This document shows, piece by piece, positions 62,804 through 64,000 of a DNA stretch of 64,000 bases (position 1 is the first letter of the stretch; every line of letters starts with the position of its first letter). Position numbers and translations under genes: made by a program. The notes beneath the pieces were generated by a model. The model saw only the letters and a list, made by a program, of their open reading frames with translations. It ran no database searches and was not told the origin of the DNA. The stretch spans positions 13,967,729 to 14,031,728 of the forward strand of contig CM055885.1 in the NCBI GenBank assembly GCA_029582165.1, in the 5' to 3' direction. The stretch comes from Portulaca oleracea (lineage: Eukaryota; Streptophyta; Magnoliopsida; Caryophyllales; Portulacaceae).

Positions 62804-64000
62804 TCATTACCTCCTTAAAAGAAGTTTCGTCCTCGAAACTTAAACTTAAGCCTAATGGTTCGGCAATAATTCTAACGATTCCGTTCTTCCTAAAACTCGA
62901 GGTTTTACATCATTACCTCCTTAAAAGAAGTTTCGTCCTCGAAACTTGACGCACCTTATGTGTTGAATAGGTGCTAATACTTCGACTTATTCTCCTCATC
63001 GACTTCTTAGATTGCTTCAGTTGGGGTATAGCTTTCCCATCACACTTTTACTAGAGGGACGGTCTTTTCATGAAGCGGCTTCTCTCAGTAATCTGGGATC
63101 TCCTGCGGCTGCTCCTCGTAGATCAAGTCCTCTTTCGGCCTCCGAACTCTCATCAGAGGTCTTGTTCTTGTGCCAGGCCCTCCTTGGGGTTGTATTCCGT
63201 ACCCACCTCGGGTTTGCAAGTCTTTTAGAGGAGCTAGAGTCTCGTGCTCATAGCAAAGGTGGCGATATGGCATATACCATATGTTAAAACAAAATGCATG
63301 CACTTGCAACACATAACGAAACAAGGAGAAGAAACACATCCCATTCCCCAAAGGTATTGCTTATAGTCGTTCTCACAATGAACGTCCCTAGTAGACTCAA
63401 CAACTTATAACCAAGTCTAAATCCAACTTTACCCTAATCTTCCCATTATCGATCTTCTAAAATCATGAAATAAGATCTTAGAACACACCAAACTGATAAT
63501 TACCAACACCCAAAATGTTATAAGATCCCAATAATCACCTCTCAAAACAAGTCTTTTGCTTCTGTGCTAGGGCAACATAAAATAACGATAGTTTTCAATA
63601 GTTTCCCTTGATAACCCAAGTAAGACCAAATTGTCTAATTTTCCTCTAATGCAATTGTAAAATTTTCCTCCCTTCCAATGATAAGATCCACATTATGTCA
63701 ATCACCACAAGACTATTTAATAATATGTAACCATACAACATAACTTCCTTGAGACAACCTTTTATCCGTATGAGAAAGAGAAATTCCAGTTAATAATCTC
63801 AGATGTCAGATCACTAACCTGGCGCCTCAAATGACACATGAACCTTATGTTTTCATCTAATATAAAGACCAAAAGCTAAGATTGACACAACCCAAGACAT
63901 GATTAACACTGTAATTAATTTACCAAATCACCATTTAACTCCAAAACACTTAATTACCACGCCAAATGAGACTTTTCACTTATCTTACATATGCCTAATA
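62804..64000 (-). other. LARD internal domain 3, cut by the window edge
   Basis: PPT end and first 1.2 kb of a further internal domain; no PBS visible because the window ends. Confidence 0.8.

Larger units (their letters stand above)
45936..64000 (-). mobile_element. tandem LARD-like (Ty3/gypsy-derived) LTR retrotransposon array, continuing past the window
   Basis: Units of about 6.71-6.74 kb repeat head to tail: LTR 45936-49351, internal 49352-52648, LTR 52649-56075, internal 56076-59383, LTR 59384-62803, internal 62804 onward. On the minus strand each internal domain starts just after an LTR with GAA and the initiator-Met PBS TGGTATCAGAGC, and ends with the PPT-like AAGGAGGTAATGA before the next LTR's TGTAAAACC. 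LTRs end CGGGGCGTTACA. No gag or pol is encoded. LTR and internal lengths match the LARD class (large retrotransposon derivatives). The predicted target duplication at the array's 3' side is ATTTG (45931-45935). Confidence 0.85.

Overview
The window is nuclear DNA of a flowering plant, almost certainly a eudicot. It is AT-rich and intron-bearing, with plant-type TATA boxes and plant-specific transposon families. I cannot fix the genus from sequence alone. Two reconstructed cellular-type genes stand out: a 12-exon methionine S-methyltransferase (MMT, minus strand, 2730-12181) and a MURA-like transposase (plus strand, 25965-28796). Nearly everything else is transposon DNA, much of it nested, tandem or inverted.

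Layout. 1-2700: a decayed RNase H (RVT_3-type) fragment and a possible hAT-type MITE. 2730-12181: MMT, intact on paper (1082 codons plus stop), with a 5'-truncated LINE carrying a target-site duplication in its last intron and one GC-AG intron. 12.9-13.7 kb: two Stowaway MITEs. 13.9-18.4 kb: two copies of an unclassified dispersed repeat; the second is split by a 3.49-kb non-autonomous Helitron built from tandem 5'-end modules, and a third copy at 43 kb supplies the empty site. 19038-33888: a giant (14.85 kb) Mutator-like element with inverted ends of about 390-450 bp. It holds the transposase, a GRF zinc-finger/membrane ORF, a Ser/Pro/Lys-rich ORF with its own TATA box, and pieces of a PRL1-like WD40 gene on both sides of the transposase.

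34035-42960: the long LTR and pol 3' end of a Ty3/gypsy element. Its LTR is interrupted by a deletion-derivative Ty1/copia element (TSD CATAA) and by an inverted pair of Cassandra-type TRIMs carrying 5S rRNA-like sequence. 43-45 kb: the third dispersed-repeat copy, a Stowaway MITE and degenerate tandem repeats. 45936-64000 (running off the edge): a head-to-tail LTR-internal-LTR-internal array with a period of about 6.7 kb. The LTRs are about 3.4 kb, the internal domains about 3.3 kb and non-coding, with PBS and PPT at the borders, i.e. a LARD-like gypsy derivative. Its LTR length and PPT layout match the decayed gypsy element at 34-43 kb, which may be a coding relative.

Functionally, MMT is the only housekeeping metabolic gene here (S-methylmethionine synthesis). 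The MULE looks potentially mobile because its transposase reading frame and catalytic acidic residues are intact. The Helitron, copia, Cassandra and LARD elements all lack their own mobility proteins and would depend on enzymes made elsewhere.
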